This document shows, one piece after another, positions 44,506 through 53,518 of a DNA stretch of 64,000 nucleotides. Location of the stretch: positions 52,909 to 116,908 of the forward strand of contig JAZOOR010000026.1 of NCBI GenBank assembly GCA_045655125.1, in the 5' to 3' direction. The notes beneath the pieces were generated by a model that did no database searches, had not been told where the DNA came from, and saw only the letters and a program-made list of their open reading frames with translations. Positions within the stretch are counted from its first letter, which is position 1, and the number at the start of each line of letters is the position of its first letter. A program made the translations under genes and the position numbers. The stretch comes from SIG578 sp045655125 (GTDB lineage Bacteria > Bacillota > Clostridia > Oscillospirales > Ruminococcaceae).

Positions 44506-45030
44506 ATGCTTACAGAAAGCGATGCAATTATATTTGGTATTATAGCTCTGCTGATTGTGGAGATTGTTTTATTTATTAAAAAAAATAGCCATAAACATAA
44601 AGTTCTTATAGGTTTGTTTGTTCTATACATAATTTTAGCCTTTAGCATAACCTTATTTCCAATTCCGTTTCAGGAATCGGGAGTTTCGGGATATACACAC
44701 AATTTTATTCCACTAAAATCAATAATTTCAAGCTTTAATGCGGGATTTAGACCAATGTTATACTCAGTGGTGGGGAATATTATTATTACAATGCCGTTTG
44801 GTTTTCTGATTACAATGCTAAGGAAAGATAAGAAGTTTCTATCGTCGCTGATTTTTATAGTAGGCTTTTCATTACTAATAGAGCTTCTTCAGCTTGCAAT
44901 AGGAGCGGGCATTGGATATTGGTATAGAAATGTTGATGTTGATGATTTGCTTCTAAATACCATTGGTGGCATTATAGGCTGGGGTATCTATAAAATTACT
45001 CCACAAAAACTGCTTAATATTTTAGAATAA
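44506..45030 (+). CDS. VanZ-like membrane protein
   Basis: 174 residues, four or five transmembrane helices, with the VanZ-like pattern: YIILAFSITLFP, HNFIPLKSI, VVGNIIITMPFGFL, SLLIELLQL and VDVDDLLLNTIGGIIG. Relatives of VanZ confer mild resistance to teicoplanin or lipoglycopeptides in some species, but most family members are uncharacterised and no van cluster is present. The ATG at 44506 follows GGGGGT; an ATG eight codons upstream has no site. Confidence 0.8.
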   Translation: MLTESDAIIFGIIALLIVEIVLFIKKNSHKHKVLIGLFVLYIILAFSITLFPIPFQESGVSGYTHNFIPLKSIISSFNAGFRPMLYSVVGNIIITMPFGFLITMLRKDKKFLSSLIFIVGFSLLIELLQLAIGAGIGYWYRNVDVDDLLLNTIGGIIGWGIYKITPQKLLNILE

Positions 45031-45046
45031 TATGTATATTTACATT

Positions 45047-45078
45047 AAAAAACACCGACCATACGGTCGGTGTTTTTT
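45047..45078. terminator. Shared terminator between convergent genes
   Basis: AAAAAACACCGACC, loop ATAC, GGTCGGTGTTTTTT: perfect 14-bp stem with T-runs on both strands, between the VanZ-like gene and the minus-strand recombinase. Confidence 0.92.
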
Positions 45079-46068
45079 CTATTCAGAGCCAATTTTTTTC
45101 ATACTTATCTTAGAGAGAGGATTGCTTTCAAAGGCTTCTTCAATCTGTCCGCTTGCAACGTGTGTATAAATTTCGGTGGTGGCAAGATTTTGGTGACCTA
45201 AAATTTCTTTTAAAATCCTGATGTCAACTCCGCCGTGCTGATACATAAGGGTGGCGGCGGTATGCCTTAGCTTATGAACAGAATATCCCTTGCCATCAAG
45301 ACCGCTCATTTTAAGGTATTTTTGCATATTTGCTTGAACTGCCTTAACTCCCAAACGATTGCCTTGCCTGCTTATAAACAGCGCTTGCTTGTCCTTTGCG
45401 ATGTTGTTTGGTCGCACCTTGAGGTACTGCTCTATCGCATCGAGACAGGCTTTGTTAAGGTGGATGCTGCGTTCCTTGTCGCCTTTACCTACAACCCTGA
45501 GCGTGTTTTCTTTAATATCGCTCATGTTTATTCCAACAAGCTCGGAAACACGCAGTCCGCAGTTTAAGAATAAAACAGTAATGCAGTAATCTCTCTCAGC
45601 GTATTTTCCCTCGATAGCATTTAAAAGCTGCAGACTTTCTTCTAAGCTTAAATATTTCGGTAGCCTCTTGCGCTGAGAGGGAACCTCAAGCTCTGCTACG
45701 GGATTTACTTCAAGTTGATTTGTTTTTACAGTAAGATAGGAGAAGAATGTTCGAAGAGCTGAGGATTTTCTTGAACGTGTAGAGGCAATATCCTTGCGGT
45801 CGTTTAGAATGTAGTATAAAAAATCATATACCTCAGATAATGTTACGGTCTTTAAAATTTCAATTCCTACATCAGAAATTGCAATTTCATCAAAGGGAAT
45901 ATCAGTTGAAACAATAGCGCGGTTTTTCTTTAAAAACCTAAAAAACATACGGATATCAAGATAATATTCGTATACGGTCTTTGGGGACTTTACTTTAATT
46001 GTTTGAAGATATACAAGAAAGCGCTTTAAAATTTCGGGGCAATCCGTAAGTGCATTTATCTGAAACAT
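45079..46068 (-). CDS. Xer-type tyrosine recombinase
   Basis: Site-specific recombinase of 329 residues with an N-terminal SAM-like core-binding domain (about 8-115) and a catalytic domain. Catalytic residues are visible: Arg in LNCGLRVSELVG, Lys in VVGKGDKERSI, HxxR in VHKLRHTAATL, His in LGHQNLATTEIY and the Tyr of IYTHV. Length and style match chromosomal XerC/XerD rather than phage integrases, and no phage genes are near, so dimer resolution is the likely job. GAGGTG ribosome site before ATG. Which of XerC or XerD it represents is not clear. Confidence 0.85.
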   Translation of the reverse strand: MFQINALTDCPEILKRFLVYLQTIKVKSPKTVYEYYLDIRMFFRFLKKNRAIVSTDIPFDEIAISDVGIEILKTVTLSEVYDFLYYILNDRKDIASTRSRKSSALRTFFSYLTVKTNQLEVNPVAELEVPSQRKRLPKYLSLEESLQLLNAIEGKYAERDYCITVLFLNCGLRVSELVGINMSDIKENTLRVVGKGDKERSIHLNKACLDAIEQYLKVRPNNIAKDKQALFISRQGNRLGVKAVQANMQKYLKMSGLDGKGYSVHKLRHTAATLMYQHGGVDIRILKEILGHQNLATTEIYTHVASGQIEEAFESNPLSKISMKKIGSE

Positions 46069-46090
46069 TCTTTCACCTCGCTTTTTACAT

Positions 46091-46118
46091 ATTATACTAC
46101 GAAAAAAAATAGTTGTAA
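46091..46118 (-). promoter_or_regulatory. Promoter of the recombinase gene
   Basis: On the minus strand TTACAA (46118-46113), 16-base spacer, TATAAT (46096-46091), 22 bases before the ATG. Confidence 0.6.
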
Positions 46119-46122
46119 ATGG

Positions 46123-46151
46123 TTTTCAAAAAATGCTTTTTGTGTTATTAT
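46123..46151 (+). promoter_or_regulatory. Promoter of the ABC-F gene
   Basis: TTTTCA (46123-46128), 17-base spacer, TATTAT (46146-46151). Divergent from the recombinase promoter. Confidence 0.5.
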
Positions 46152-46183
46152 ATCAATATATGTTTTTGAAAGGATAGAAAACC

Positions 46184-48103
46184 TTGCTTTTATCGTTTGA
46201 TAACCTAACAAAATATTTCGGTGATAAGAAAATTCTATCTGCTGCCAGCGCATCAGTTGAAGATAATGACCGAATTGGAATAATAGGCAGAAACGGAACA
46301 GGGAAGAGCACCCTGCTCAATATTTTGTGCGCCAATTTGCCGTTTGATGAAGGCAGTCTTAATGTTGGAAGAAAAACCACTATTGGATACCTTCGTCAGA
46401 ATAGTGGACTTGATAGTGATAGCACAATATATGAGGAAATGCGAAAAGTTTTTTCTGACTTAATAGATATGGGAAACGAGATTGAGTCTCTTGAAAAACA
46501 GATGTCATCATTTTCAGATGATAAAAACACTGATGAATACAATAGAATTTCTGAAAGATATGCTTCTCTTTCTACGGTGTTTGAGCAAAGAGATGGATAC
46601 AATATAGATGTTAAGATTAAAACTGTGTTAAACGGCATGGGTTTTGCCGACAGACAGCTTGATACTGTTATAAACACTTTGAGCGGTGGGGAAAGAACTC
46701 GTCTTTCGCTGTCAAGGCTTCTGCTTTTACAGCCGCAGCTGCTTGTATTGGATGAACCTACAAACCACCTTGATTTTGAGACTCTTTGCTGGCTTGAGGA
46801 ATATCTCTCGGATTACAAAGGTGCAGTATTAACAGTATCTCACGATAGGTTCTTTCTTGATAAGCTCGTCAACACTATTTGGGAAATTGAAGATGAAGCT
46901 TTAAAAATCTATAAAGGTAATTATAGTAAATTTCTTGTGCTTAAAGAAGAGCAGTATACAAGACAAATAAAGGAGTACGAGCAGCAACAAAAGAAAATTG
47001 CTGATATGCAGGATTATGTAGCTCGTAATCTTGTGCGCGCGTCAACCTCAAAGAGTGCAAAAAGCCGTATAAATGCTCTTGAGAGAATGGAAATCATTGA
47101 CAAGCCCAAAGCCTTTACAAAGAAAATGCCAATAAAATTTGAATATGATTTTGAGCCAAACTTTGAAGTACTAAAAATTAGCGATTTACAGCTTTCTGTA
47201 GGCATAGGCGACGGTAAAAAAACACTTTGCGACAATATTTCCTTTGTGCTTGAAAGAGGCGATAAGCTTGCTGTAACGGGCGCAAACGGAACGGGTAAGA
47301 CAACACTACTTCGGGCAATAAAAAGCTACCCCTCAACAAATCCGCATATCAAATGGGGTGGAAATGTCAAAATTGGATACTATGACCAGCACCTTGATGT
47401 CTTAAATCCCGAAAACACCGTTATGGAAGAGCTTTGGTGTCGTTTTCCGTCAAGAGACCCACTTAGTATTCGCACAACCTTGGGAAGAGCGCTTTTCAGT
47501 GGCGATACTATAGAGAAAAAGGTTTCACAGCTCAGCGGCGGAGAAAAGGCAAGACTTAGCCTTGCTATCCTGATGGAAATGCGCCCTAATGTGCTTATTA
47601 TGGACGAGCCTACAAACCATTTAGACCTTATGGTAAGAGAAATGCTTGAGGATGCTCTTTCTCGGTATGAGGGAACACTCATTTTGGTATCTCACGACAG
47701 ATATTTTCTTGAAAAAATTCCTAATAAAATATTAAATCTTAAAAATAATACGTCAGTTTTATTTAAAGGCGGATACGCTGAGCTTATGGGCTTTCTTACA
47801 GCTCAAAAGCAAACCGAAACAGAGAACATTCAATTAATTAAAAAGCAAAATCAACAAAATAATACGGGTCACAGAAGCCGACAGCAGCGAGCTCTTGATG
47901 CTCAGAAAAGAAACGAGATTTCTCGACTTGAAAAGGAAATTGAAAGCCTTGAAAATTTGATAAAGGATATGGAATCCGAGCTTTCAGACCCCTCTGTTTT
48001 TGCCGATTTCAAGCGCTCATCAGAAATATGCACAGAGCTTGATAGTGTAAGAGAGCAGTATGATATAGCAATGGAAAAATGGCTTGAGCTCTCTGAAAGC
48101 TGA
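46184..48103 (+). CDS. ABC-F family ATPase
   Basis: Soluble protein of 639 residues with two ABC modules and no membrane part. First module: GRNGTGKSTLLN, signature LSGGERTRLSLSRLL, Walker B LLVLDEPTNHLD. A linker of the ABC-F type (about 235-300) precedes the second module: GANGTGKTTLLR, LSGGEKARLSLAILM, VLIMDEPTNHLD. A C-terminal coiled coil (about 555-635) is present. ABC-F proteins act on ribosomes, as translation factors or antibiotic-protection proteins; this one looks like the housekeeping YdiF/Uup type. TTG start behind GAAAGGA, nine-base gap. Confidence 0.88.
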   Translation: MLLSFDNLTKYFGDKKILSAASASVEDNDRIGIIGRNGTGKSTLLNILCANLPFDEGSLNVGRKTTIGYLRQNSGLDSDSTIYEEMRKVFSDLIDMGNEIESLEKQMSSFSDDKNTDEYNRISERYASLSTVFEQRDGYNIDVKIKTVLNGMGFADRQLDTVINTLSGGERTRLSLSRLLLLQPQLLVLDEPTNHLDFETLCWLEEYLSDYKGAVLTVSHDRFFLDKLVNTIWEIEDEALKIYKGNYSKFLVLKEEQYTRQIKEYEQQQKKIADMQDYVARNLVRASTSKSAKSRINALERMEIIDKPKAFTKKMPIKFEYDFEPNFEVLKISDLQLSVGIGDGKKTLCDNISFVLERGDKLAVTGANGTGKTTLLRAIKSYPSTNPHIKWGGNVKIGYYDQHLDVLNPENTVMEELWCRFPSRDPLSIRTTLGRALFSGDTIEKKVSQLSGGEKARLSLAILMEMRPNVLIMDEPTNHLDLMVREMLEDALSRYEGTLILVSHDRYFLEKIPNKILNLKNNTSVLFKGGYAELMGFLTAQKQTETENIQLIKKQNQQNNTGHRSRQQRALDAQKRNEISRLEKEIESLENLIKDMESELSDPSVFADFKRSSEICTELDSVREQYDIAMEKWLELSES

Positions 48104-48106
48104 TAG

Positions 48107-48135
48107 TTGATTTTTCTTTAAAAAAGGTATACAAT
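48107..48135 (+). promoter_or_regulatory. Promoter of lon
   Basis: TTGATT (48107-48112), 17-base spacer, TACAAT (48130-48135). No CtsR or CIRCE element is seen here. Confidence 0.65.
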
Positions 48136-48165
48136 ATAATGTAATTTGTTTAAGGAGAAAATTTA

Positions 48166-50598
48166 ATGGAAAATGATTTTAATATAGAAGAGCGGGAGTC
48201 GTTTCCTATTCCAGCACTCGCCCTTCGCGGAATAATGCTCTTTCCGAGCACTATACTGAATTTTGAGGTTGTTCGCCCCAAATCAGTTGCCGCAGTAAAC
48301 TATGCTCTTAAAGCCCAAAAAGATATATTTCTCGTAACACAAAAGGATATTCTTGTTGAAGAGCCTAAGGAAAAGGATTTATATAAAATCGGCGTTGTTG
48401 CCGGTGTAAAACAGGTTATTCGTGGTAACGGAAACTCAATGCGTGTTATCGTTGAGGGTAAATATCGCGCTAAAATGCTGTCTTTAGACACTGACAGCGA
48501 ATATCTCATTGCAGAGGTTATCGATTATCCTATGCACAGAAAAAGTATTTCTGTTTCAATAATTCAGGAGGCGCTTATCAGAAAGCTTAAGGATTCCTTT
48601 GAAACCTATGTTACTCTTGCGCCTCAGATGCCGCGTGAGGTTGTTATCAGGATATTCAATGAAAATGATCCTCAGGCACTTTCTGAGCTTTTTGCAGGGA
48701 ATATTGCGCTTCCTGTTGAGGACAAGCAGAAGGTTCTGGAGCTTTCTGATGTTACAAAACGCCTTGAATTTCTTGTGCGCTCGCTTGAACACGAAAATGA
48801 AATTCTCGAAATTGAGCATCAGATTAATGAGCAGGTTAAGGATAATATTGATAGAAATCAGCGTGAATACTATCTTAGAGAACAGCTCAAGGTTATTGCA
48901 GATGAGCTTGGTGCAGGGGATGACCCCGTTTCCGAGGCAGAAGAATACCGAGAGAAGATTGAAAAGCTTGCGCTACCTGAGGAGTCTTGCGAAAAACTAT
49001 TAAAGGAAGTAAATAAACTTTCAAAAATGCCCCAGAACTCGCACGAGGCAAGTGTAATTCGAAACTATCTTGATACCTGCATCTCACTGCCTTGGAACAC
49101 CGCTACAACCGATAAAATTGATATAGAAAAAGCAAAAAAGCTTCTCGATAAAGAACATTTCGGACTTACAGATGTTAAAGAACGAATTTTAGAGTTTATG
49201 GCGGTAAGAAAGCTTGCTCCCGATGTCAAGGGACAGATTATCTGCCTTGTAGGTCCTCCGGGAGTCGGAAAAACTTCTATTGCCGCCTCGCTTGCTAAGG
49301 CAATGGGTAGAAAATATGTACGCATTTCGCTCGGCGGTGTGCGCGACGAGGCTGATATCCGCGGACACCGTAAAACCTATATCGGTTCAATGCCTGGCAG
49401 AATTATAACAGCATTTCAACAAGCAGGTAGTAACAATCCGCTTATCCTCTTTGATGAAATAGACAAAATGGGAAATGATTTCCGCGGCGACCCCGCATCT
49501 GCAATGCTTGAGGTTTTAGATGCTGAACAAAATAGTAGTTTCCGCGACCATTATCTTGAAATCCCTTTTGATATTAGTAACGCTGTATTTGTAACATCTG
49601 CCAATACTCTTGACACCATTCCTGCTCCCATTCTTGACAGAATGGAAGTTATTGAGCTTTCAAGCTATACCGCTGAAGAAAAGTTTCGCATAATTAAAGA
49701 CCACATTGTTGTGAAACAGCTAAAAAAACACGGTCTTAATAAAAATTCCTGCCGTATAACCGATAGCGCAATTCGTGATATAATTGATTTTTATACGCGT
49801 GAAGCGGGAGTGCGTCATGCCGAACGCACCATTGCATCTATCTTGAGAAAGGCTGCAAAAAAGCTTGTATCTGAAAAGGGAAATGTGCGCCGTGTTGTAG
49901 TTGACTGCACCGACCTTGAGAACTATCTTGGACCTCGCCGCTATAAAAAAGACGACATTTATAAAAAAGACCTGATTGGCGTTGTAAACGGACTTGCTTA
50001 TACAAGCGTTGGCGGAGAACTTCTGCAGATTGAGGTTGCAGTTTTAGAGGGAACAGGCAAAATCGAAATCACAGGCTCGCTTGGAGATGTAATGATTGAG
50101 TCTGCAAAGGCAGCACTAAGTTATATACGTTCGATTGCCCAATATTACGATATTCCTGCCGATTTTTACAGAACACGCGATATTCATATACACGCTCCTG
50201 AGGGCGCCGTTCCAAAAGACGGACCTTCTGCGGGTATTACTATCGCCACAGCACTCCTTTCAGCGCTGACAGGAATGCCCATCCGCCACGATGTTGCTAT
50301 GACGGGAGAAATTACCCTGCGCGGAAGAGTTCTTCCAATAGGAGGGCTTAAGGAAAAAACAATGGCTGCATATAAGGCAGGCATTTCAGATGTTATTATT
50401 CCGCGGCAGAATGTGCCCGACCTTGATAAAATTGATAACATTGTTAAAAATAAGCTGAAATTTATTTCAGTAAACGAATTTTCGGAGGTTATTGAAAGAG
50501 CACTTGTGCCCGCGGACAAGCATTCTGACGATAAAATGCATATCCCTCAGAATAATCTGCCTGAAACCTCGGTAGCCACCCCAAGCGCCGCAAATTAA
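48166..50598 (+). CDS. lon: ATP-dependent protease Lon
   Basis: Degrades misfolded and regulatory proteins in the cytoplasm. 810 residues: LAN substrate domain (about 12-205), coiled-coil middle, AAA+ module (GPPGVGKTSIAASL; ISLGGVRDEADIRGHRKTY), and a serine-lysine protease domain with the catalytic Ser in KDGPSAGITIA and Lys in GGLKEKTMAAYKAG. ATG after AAGGAG. engB follows after 17 bases, as in many Firmicutes. Confidence 0.97.
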   Translation: MENDFNIEERESFPIPALALRGIMLFPSTILNFEVVRPKSVAAVNYALKAQKDIFLVTQKDILVEEPKEKDLYKIGVVAGVKQVIRGNGNSMRVIVEGKYRAKMLSLDTDSEYLIAEVIDYPMHRKSISVSIIQEALIRKLKDSFETYVTLAPQMPREVVIRIFNENDPQALSELFAGNIALPVEDKQKVLELSDVTKRLEFLVRSLEHENEILEIEHQINEQVKDNIDRNQREYYLREQLKVIADELGAGDDPVSEAEEYREKIEKLALPEESCEKLLKEVNKLSKMPQNSHEASVIRNYLDTCISLPWNTATTDKIDIEKAKKLLDKEHFGLTDVKERILEFMAVRKLAPDVKGQIICLVGPPGVGKTSIAASLAKAMGRKYVRISLGGVRDEADIRGHRKTYIGSMPGRIITAFQQAGSNNPLILFDEIDKMGNDFRGDPASAMLEVLDAEQNSSFRDHYLEIPFDISNAVFVTSANTLDTIPAPILDRMEVIELSSYTAEEKFRIIKDHIVVKQLKKHGLNKNSCRITDSAIRDIIDFYTREAGVRHAERTIASILRKAAKKLVSEKGNVRRVVVDCTDLENYLGPRRYKKDDIYKKDLIGVVNGLAYTSVGGELLQIEVAVLEGTGKIEITGSLGDVMIESAKAALSYIRSIAQYYDIPADFYRTRDIHIHAPEGAVPKDGPSAGITIATALLSALTGMPIRHDVAMTGEITLRGRVLPIGGLKEKTMAAYKAGISDVIIPRQNVPDLDKIDNIVKNKLKFISVNEFSEVIERALVPADKHSDDKMHIPQNNLPETSVATPSAAN

Positions 50599-50615
50599 AT
50601 TTGGAGAAAAAGCTT

Positions 50616-51206
50616 ATGAATTTTAATCAAATTCAATTTGAAACTTCTTTTGGAAGACCCGACCAGCTATTTGAGTCTGACTGCCCTGAGATTGCCTTTG
50701 TGGGAAGGTCAAATGTTGGTAAATCTTCTATGATAAATCGGGTGTTCAGCCGAAAAAACCTCGCGAGAGTCAGCTCGTCACCCGGAAAAACCGCAACAAT
50801 AAACTTTTTTAAGCTTGGGAATATGCGCTTTGCCGACCTTCCGGGTTATGGCTTTGCGCGCGTTTCCAAAGAGGAAAAACAGCGCTGGGGAAAGCTTATG
50901 GAAGCATACTTTTCGTCGAGTAGACAGATAGAGCTTGTTCTTTCTCTGATGGATATGCGCCATCCACCTTCAAAAGACGACATTGTTATGCTGGATTTTC
51001 TCATTGACTGTGAAATTCCTTTTGTTATAGTACTTACAAAGGCTGATAAGCTTTCTAAAAAACAACGAACTGAAATGCGTGAGACGATAAATAATGCCAT
51101 CGGCGAAGACCTCGAGGTAACTATGATAGAATTTTCATCAGAAACAGGCGAGGGAACAGAGGAAATAAGGGCGCTTTTTGAGCAAATTGAAGCTGAATGT
51201 GTATAA
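50616..51206 (+). CDS. engB: Ribosome-biogenesis GTPase EngB/YsxC
   Basis: Essential GTPase for 50S subunit assembly. 196 residues: G1 GRSNVGKSSMIN, G2 region SPGKTATINFF, G3 DLPGYG, G4 LTKADK, G5 FSSETGEG. The ATG at 50616 follows GGAGAAAAAGCTT; a TTG at 50601 lies on the ribosome site. Neighbour of lon. Confidence 0.95.
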   Translation: MNFNQIQFETSFGRPDQLFESDCPEIAFVGRSNVGKSSMINRVFSRKNLARVSSSPGKTATINFFKLGNMRFADLPGYGFARVSKEEKQRWGKLMEAYFSSSRQIELVLSLMDMRHPPSKDDIVMLDFLIDCEIPFVIVLTKADKLSKKQRTEMRETINNAIGEDLEVTMIEFSSETGEGTEEIRALFEQIEAECV

Positions 51207-51228
51207 ATTTTGCAAGGAGAAAGAAAAA

Positions 51229-51978
51229 ATGAAAACATATGAGGCATTTGCTCCTTTTTATGATGGACTTACAAATAATGTTGATTATGCAAAGCTAAGT
51301 ACATATTTTGATGAAATCATAAAGAAAAACGGAAACGGCGGAAATATACTTTTGGACCTTGCTTGCGGAACGGGAAGCCTTTCGCTTGAGCTTGCAGATA
51401 AGGGTTATGATGTTGTTTCAGTTGATGCGAGTGAAGAAATGTTGTCAGAGGCTATAAGTAAGCCTCATACATTCGGAAATCCTACCTTTTTAAACCAAAC
51501 TATGCAGAGTTTGAACCTTTTCGGAACTATTGATGCTGCTGTTTGCTGTCTTGACAGTATAAATCATCTTAAATCAAAAGCGGATGTAAAGCGCGCTATT
51601 GAAAGAGTAGCTCTTTTTATGAATGAGGGTGCCATATTCATATTTGATGTTAATACCCTTTATAAACACTGCGAAATTTTAGGTGATAATACCTTTATTT
51701 ATGACACAGATGATGTGTACTGTGTATGGCAAAATAATTATTGTGAGAAAAATGGAAAAATAGAAATATCTCTTGATTTTTTTGAGCCACAAGAGGATGG
51801 GAGCTATTTAAGACAAGTAGAAAGCTTCTGTGAGTATTATTATGATGATGATTTTTTAACAAAATGTATAAATAAAAGCAAAATGACTGTTTTGGCGCGG
51901 TACAATGATTTTACATATGAGCCAATAAATGACAAAACACAGAGAATAGTCTATGTTTGCAGAAAGGAAAGTATATAA
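51229..51978 (+). CDS. Class I SAM-dependent methyltransferase
   Basis: 249 residues with a Rossmann-type SAM site LLDLACGTGSLSLELADKG (motif I), VVSVDASEEML (motif II acidic residue) and CCLDSINHL. The N-terminal YEAFAPFYDGLTNNVDY resembles small-molecule or tRNA-type methyltransferases; the substrate is unknown. AAGGAG before ATG 51229. hslO starts on the base after its stop, so the two are co-translated. Confidence 0.8.
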   Translation: MKTYEAFAPFYDGLTNNVDYAKLSTYFDEIIKKNGNGGNILLDLACGTGSLSLELADKGYDVVSVDASEEMLSEAISKPHTFGNPTFLNQTMQSLNLFGTIDAAVCCLDSINHLKSKADVKRAIERVALFMNEGAIFIFDVNTLYKHCEILGDNTFIYDTDDVYCVWQNNYCEKNGKIEISLDFFEPQEDGSYLRQVESFCEYYYDDDFLTKCINKSKMTVLARYNDFTYEPINDKTQRIVYVCRKESI

Positions 51979-52857
51979 ATGGGAGAACTTGTCAGAGCAA
52001 TTTCTGAAAACGGAGGCATAATTGCCCTTGCAATCGATTCAACTGATATTGTTTCGCAAATGGAAAGAACACATAGAACATCAGCGGTTGTTACAGCCGC
52101 CCTTGGCCGTCTATTAACCGCGGCATCACTTATGGGTAGTATGCTGAAAGCGCAAACAGATTCTATTACTCTGCGTGTAAACGGCGGTGGTCCTGCTGGT
52201 TCGCTTATTGCTGTAACTGACTATATGGGTAACGTCAGAGGATATGTTTCACAGCCCATTGTAGACCTTCCGCTCAATAAATTCGGCAAGCTTGATGTTT
52301 CGGGCGCGGTTGGGCGCGAGGGAACACTTTCGGTTGTCAAGGATATCGGACTTAAAGACCCGTATGTAGGACAGATTCCGCTTGTCTCGGGTGAAATAGC
52401 AGAGGATGTAACCGCATATTACGCTACAAGCGAACAAACCCCAACCGCTTGCGGACTCGGCGTTCTTGTTGACACTGATCTTACTGTGATTAGCGCGGGT
52501 GGATACCTTTTGCAGCTGCTTCCCGGCGTTACCGATGAGGAAATCACTCAGATAGAAAAGAATATTCAGGGGATGCCGCCTGTAAGCAGTATGCTGCGCG
52601 ACAAAATGACACCCGAGGATATATGCAACAGAACTTTGGAAGGCTTTAATCCTCAGGTACTTGATAAAATGAATTGCAAATATTTATGCAACTGTAGCCG
52701 TGAACGCGTAGAAAAAGCGCTTCTTTCTCTTGGAAAAGAAGAAATTAAAGCTATGATAGACGAGGACAAAACTCAGTCTGTTAATTGTCATTTTTGTAAT
52801 AAGGTATATAGATTTAATACAAAAGAGCTAAAAGAACTGCTTGAAAAGGCAAAATAA
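51979..52857 (+). CDS. hslO: Redox-regulated chaperone Hsp33
   Basis: Holdase activated by oxidation. 292 residues with the N-terminal domain (TAALGRLLTAASLMG, RVNGGGPAG) and the C-terminal zinc switch CNCSRERV ... CHFCNK, that is CxC and CxxC, all four cysteines kept. AAAGGAAAG supplies the ribosome site inside the methyltransferase gene. Confidence 0.95.
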   Translation: MGELVRAISENGGIIALAIDSTDIVSQMERTHRTSAVVTAALGRLLTAASLMGSMLKAQTDSITLRVNGGGPAGSLIAVTDYMGNVRGYVSQPIVDLPLNKFGKLDVSGAVGREGTLSVVKDIGLKDPYVGQIPLVSGEIAEDVTAYYATSEQTPTACGLGVLVDTDLTVISAGGYLLQLLPGVTDEEITQIEKNIQGMPPVSSMLRDKMTPEDICNRTLEGFNPQVLDKMNCKYLCNCSRERVEKALLSLGKEEIKAMIDEDKTQSVNCHFCNKVYRFNTKELKELLEKAK

Positions 52858-52908
52858 TAGTTAAAATTTCTGCTGCCGAAAAAAATATTAAAAAACTTAA
52901 AAAAATGC

Positions 52909-52937
52909 TTGCATTTTGTTTTACGGTGTGATATTAT
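52909..52937 (+). promoter_or_regulatory. Promoter of tRNA-Pro(GGG)
   Basis: TTGCAT (52909-52914), 17-base spacer, TATTAT (52932-52937). Confidence 0.65.
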
Positions 52938-52954
52938 ATTTAGGCAGCAAAAAT

Positions 52955-53031
52955 CTGGGTGTGGCGCAGTTTGGTAGCGCGCTACCTTGGGGTGGTAGAG
53001 GCCGTGGGTTCAACTCCCGCCACTCAGACCA
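52955..53031 (+). tRNA. tRNA-Pro (anticodon GGG)
   Basis: CTGGGTG pairs with CACTCAG; the anticodon arm is CTACC, loop TTGGGGT, GGTAG, giving anticodon GGG; T-arm GTGGGTTCAACTCCCGC; CCA is encoded. 77 bases. A second proline tRNA beside the CGG one at 4484-4560. Confidence 0.95.
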
Positions 53032-53072
53032 AATCGCTCTGACGAATTTTATTTTGTCAGAGCGATTTTTTA
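53031..53072 (+). terminator. Terminator of tRNA-Pro(GGG)
   Basis: AAATCGCTCTGAC (53031-53043) / GTCAGAGCGATTT (53056-53068) followed by a T-run; the first base is shared with the tRNA's terminal A. Confidence 0.85.
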
Positions 53073-53130
53073 TTAAAATTTTCTTGTATAATTTTATTAT
53101 AAAAAACTTTGAAAAAATCGAAATTTCTTA

Positions 53131-53159
53131 TTGACAAAGCGGCAAACCGATGATATAAT
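53131..53159 (+). promoter_or_regulatory. Promoter of tRNA-Leu(GAG)
   Basis: TTGACA (53131-53136), 17-base spacer, TATAAT (53154-53159): full consensus. Confidence 0.9.
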
Positions 53160-53191
53160 TAGTGAGCGCTCTTGAGAGAGCGGTGAAATTT

Positions 53192-53275
53192 GCGAGTGTG
53201 CTGGAACTGGCAGACAGGCACGTTTGAGGGGCGTGTGTCCACGACGTACGGGTTCAAGTCCCGTCACTCGCACCA
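53192..53275 (+). tRNA. tRNA-Leu (anticodon GAG)
   Basis: GCGAGTG pairs with CACTCGC; the anticodon arm is CACGT, loop TTGAGGG, GCGTG, giving GAG; a class II variable arm (TGTCCACGACGTA region) is present; CCA encoded. 84 bases. Confidence 0.94.
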
Positions 53276-53411
53276 CTTTAAAAACTCCACAATTCCGCAG
53301 TCTTATGCGGTTTTGTGGTTTTTTTATTTTTCTGGAAAGTAATTTTTGCCAACTATTTTCGCCAACTCATACTATGTTAAATAAATAGTTCAAGTCCCGT
53401 CACTCGCACCA
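53252..53411 (+). repeat. Direct repeat of the tRNA-Leu 3' end: attachment-site scar
   Basis: The last 24 bases of the tRNA (53252-53275, GTTCAAGTCCCG...ACCA) occur again exactly at 53388-53411, with 112 bases between. Such duplications arise when a tyrosine-recombinase element inserts into a tRNA 3' end. The spacer holds the tRNA terminator and two copies of GCCAACT (53348-53354 region and 14 bases later) that could be integrase arm sites (inference). No integrase or cargo remains. Confidence 0.8.
53287..53326 (+). terminator. Terminator of tRNA-Leu(GAG)
   Basis: CCACAA and CCGCA arms pairing with TGCGG and TTGTGG, followed by TTTTTTTATTTT. Confidence 0.8.
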
Positions 53412-53480
53412 TATCGAGTGTTCATAACATACTTATGTTGTGAGCACTCTTTTTTTGCTGATTTTTGAAATGCTATTATA

Positions 53481-53518
53481 AAAAATGCTTCGCTTAAAAT
53501 TTTAAGCGAAGCATTTTT
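53481..53518 (-). terminator. Terminator after the PAP2 gene
   Basis: Perfect 38-base palindrome, arms AAAAATGCTTCGCTTAAAA and its reverse complement, immediately at the stop of the minus-strand PAP2 gene; T-runs on both strands. Confidence 0.85.

Noticed and set aside
45079..46068. Integrase of a prophage or of the tRNA-Leu element
   Set aside because: It is over 7 kb from the attachment scar, has no phage neighbours, and looks like a chromosomal Xer protein.
53388..53411. A second tRNA-Leu
   Set aside because: Only the last 24 bases of the tRNA are present; there is no acceptor 5' strand, D-arm or anticodon arm.
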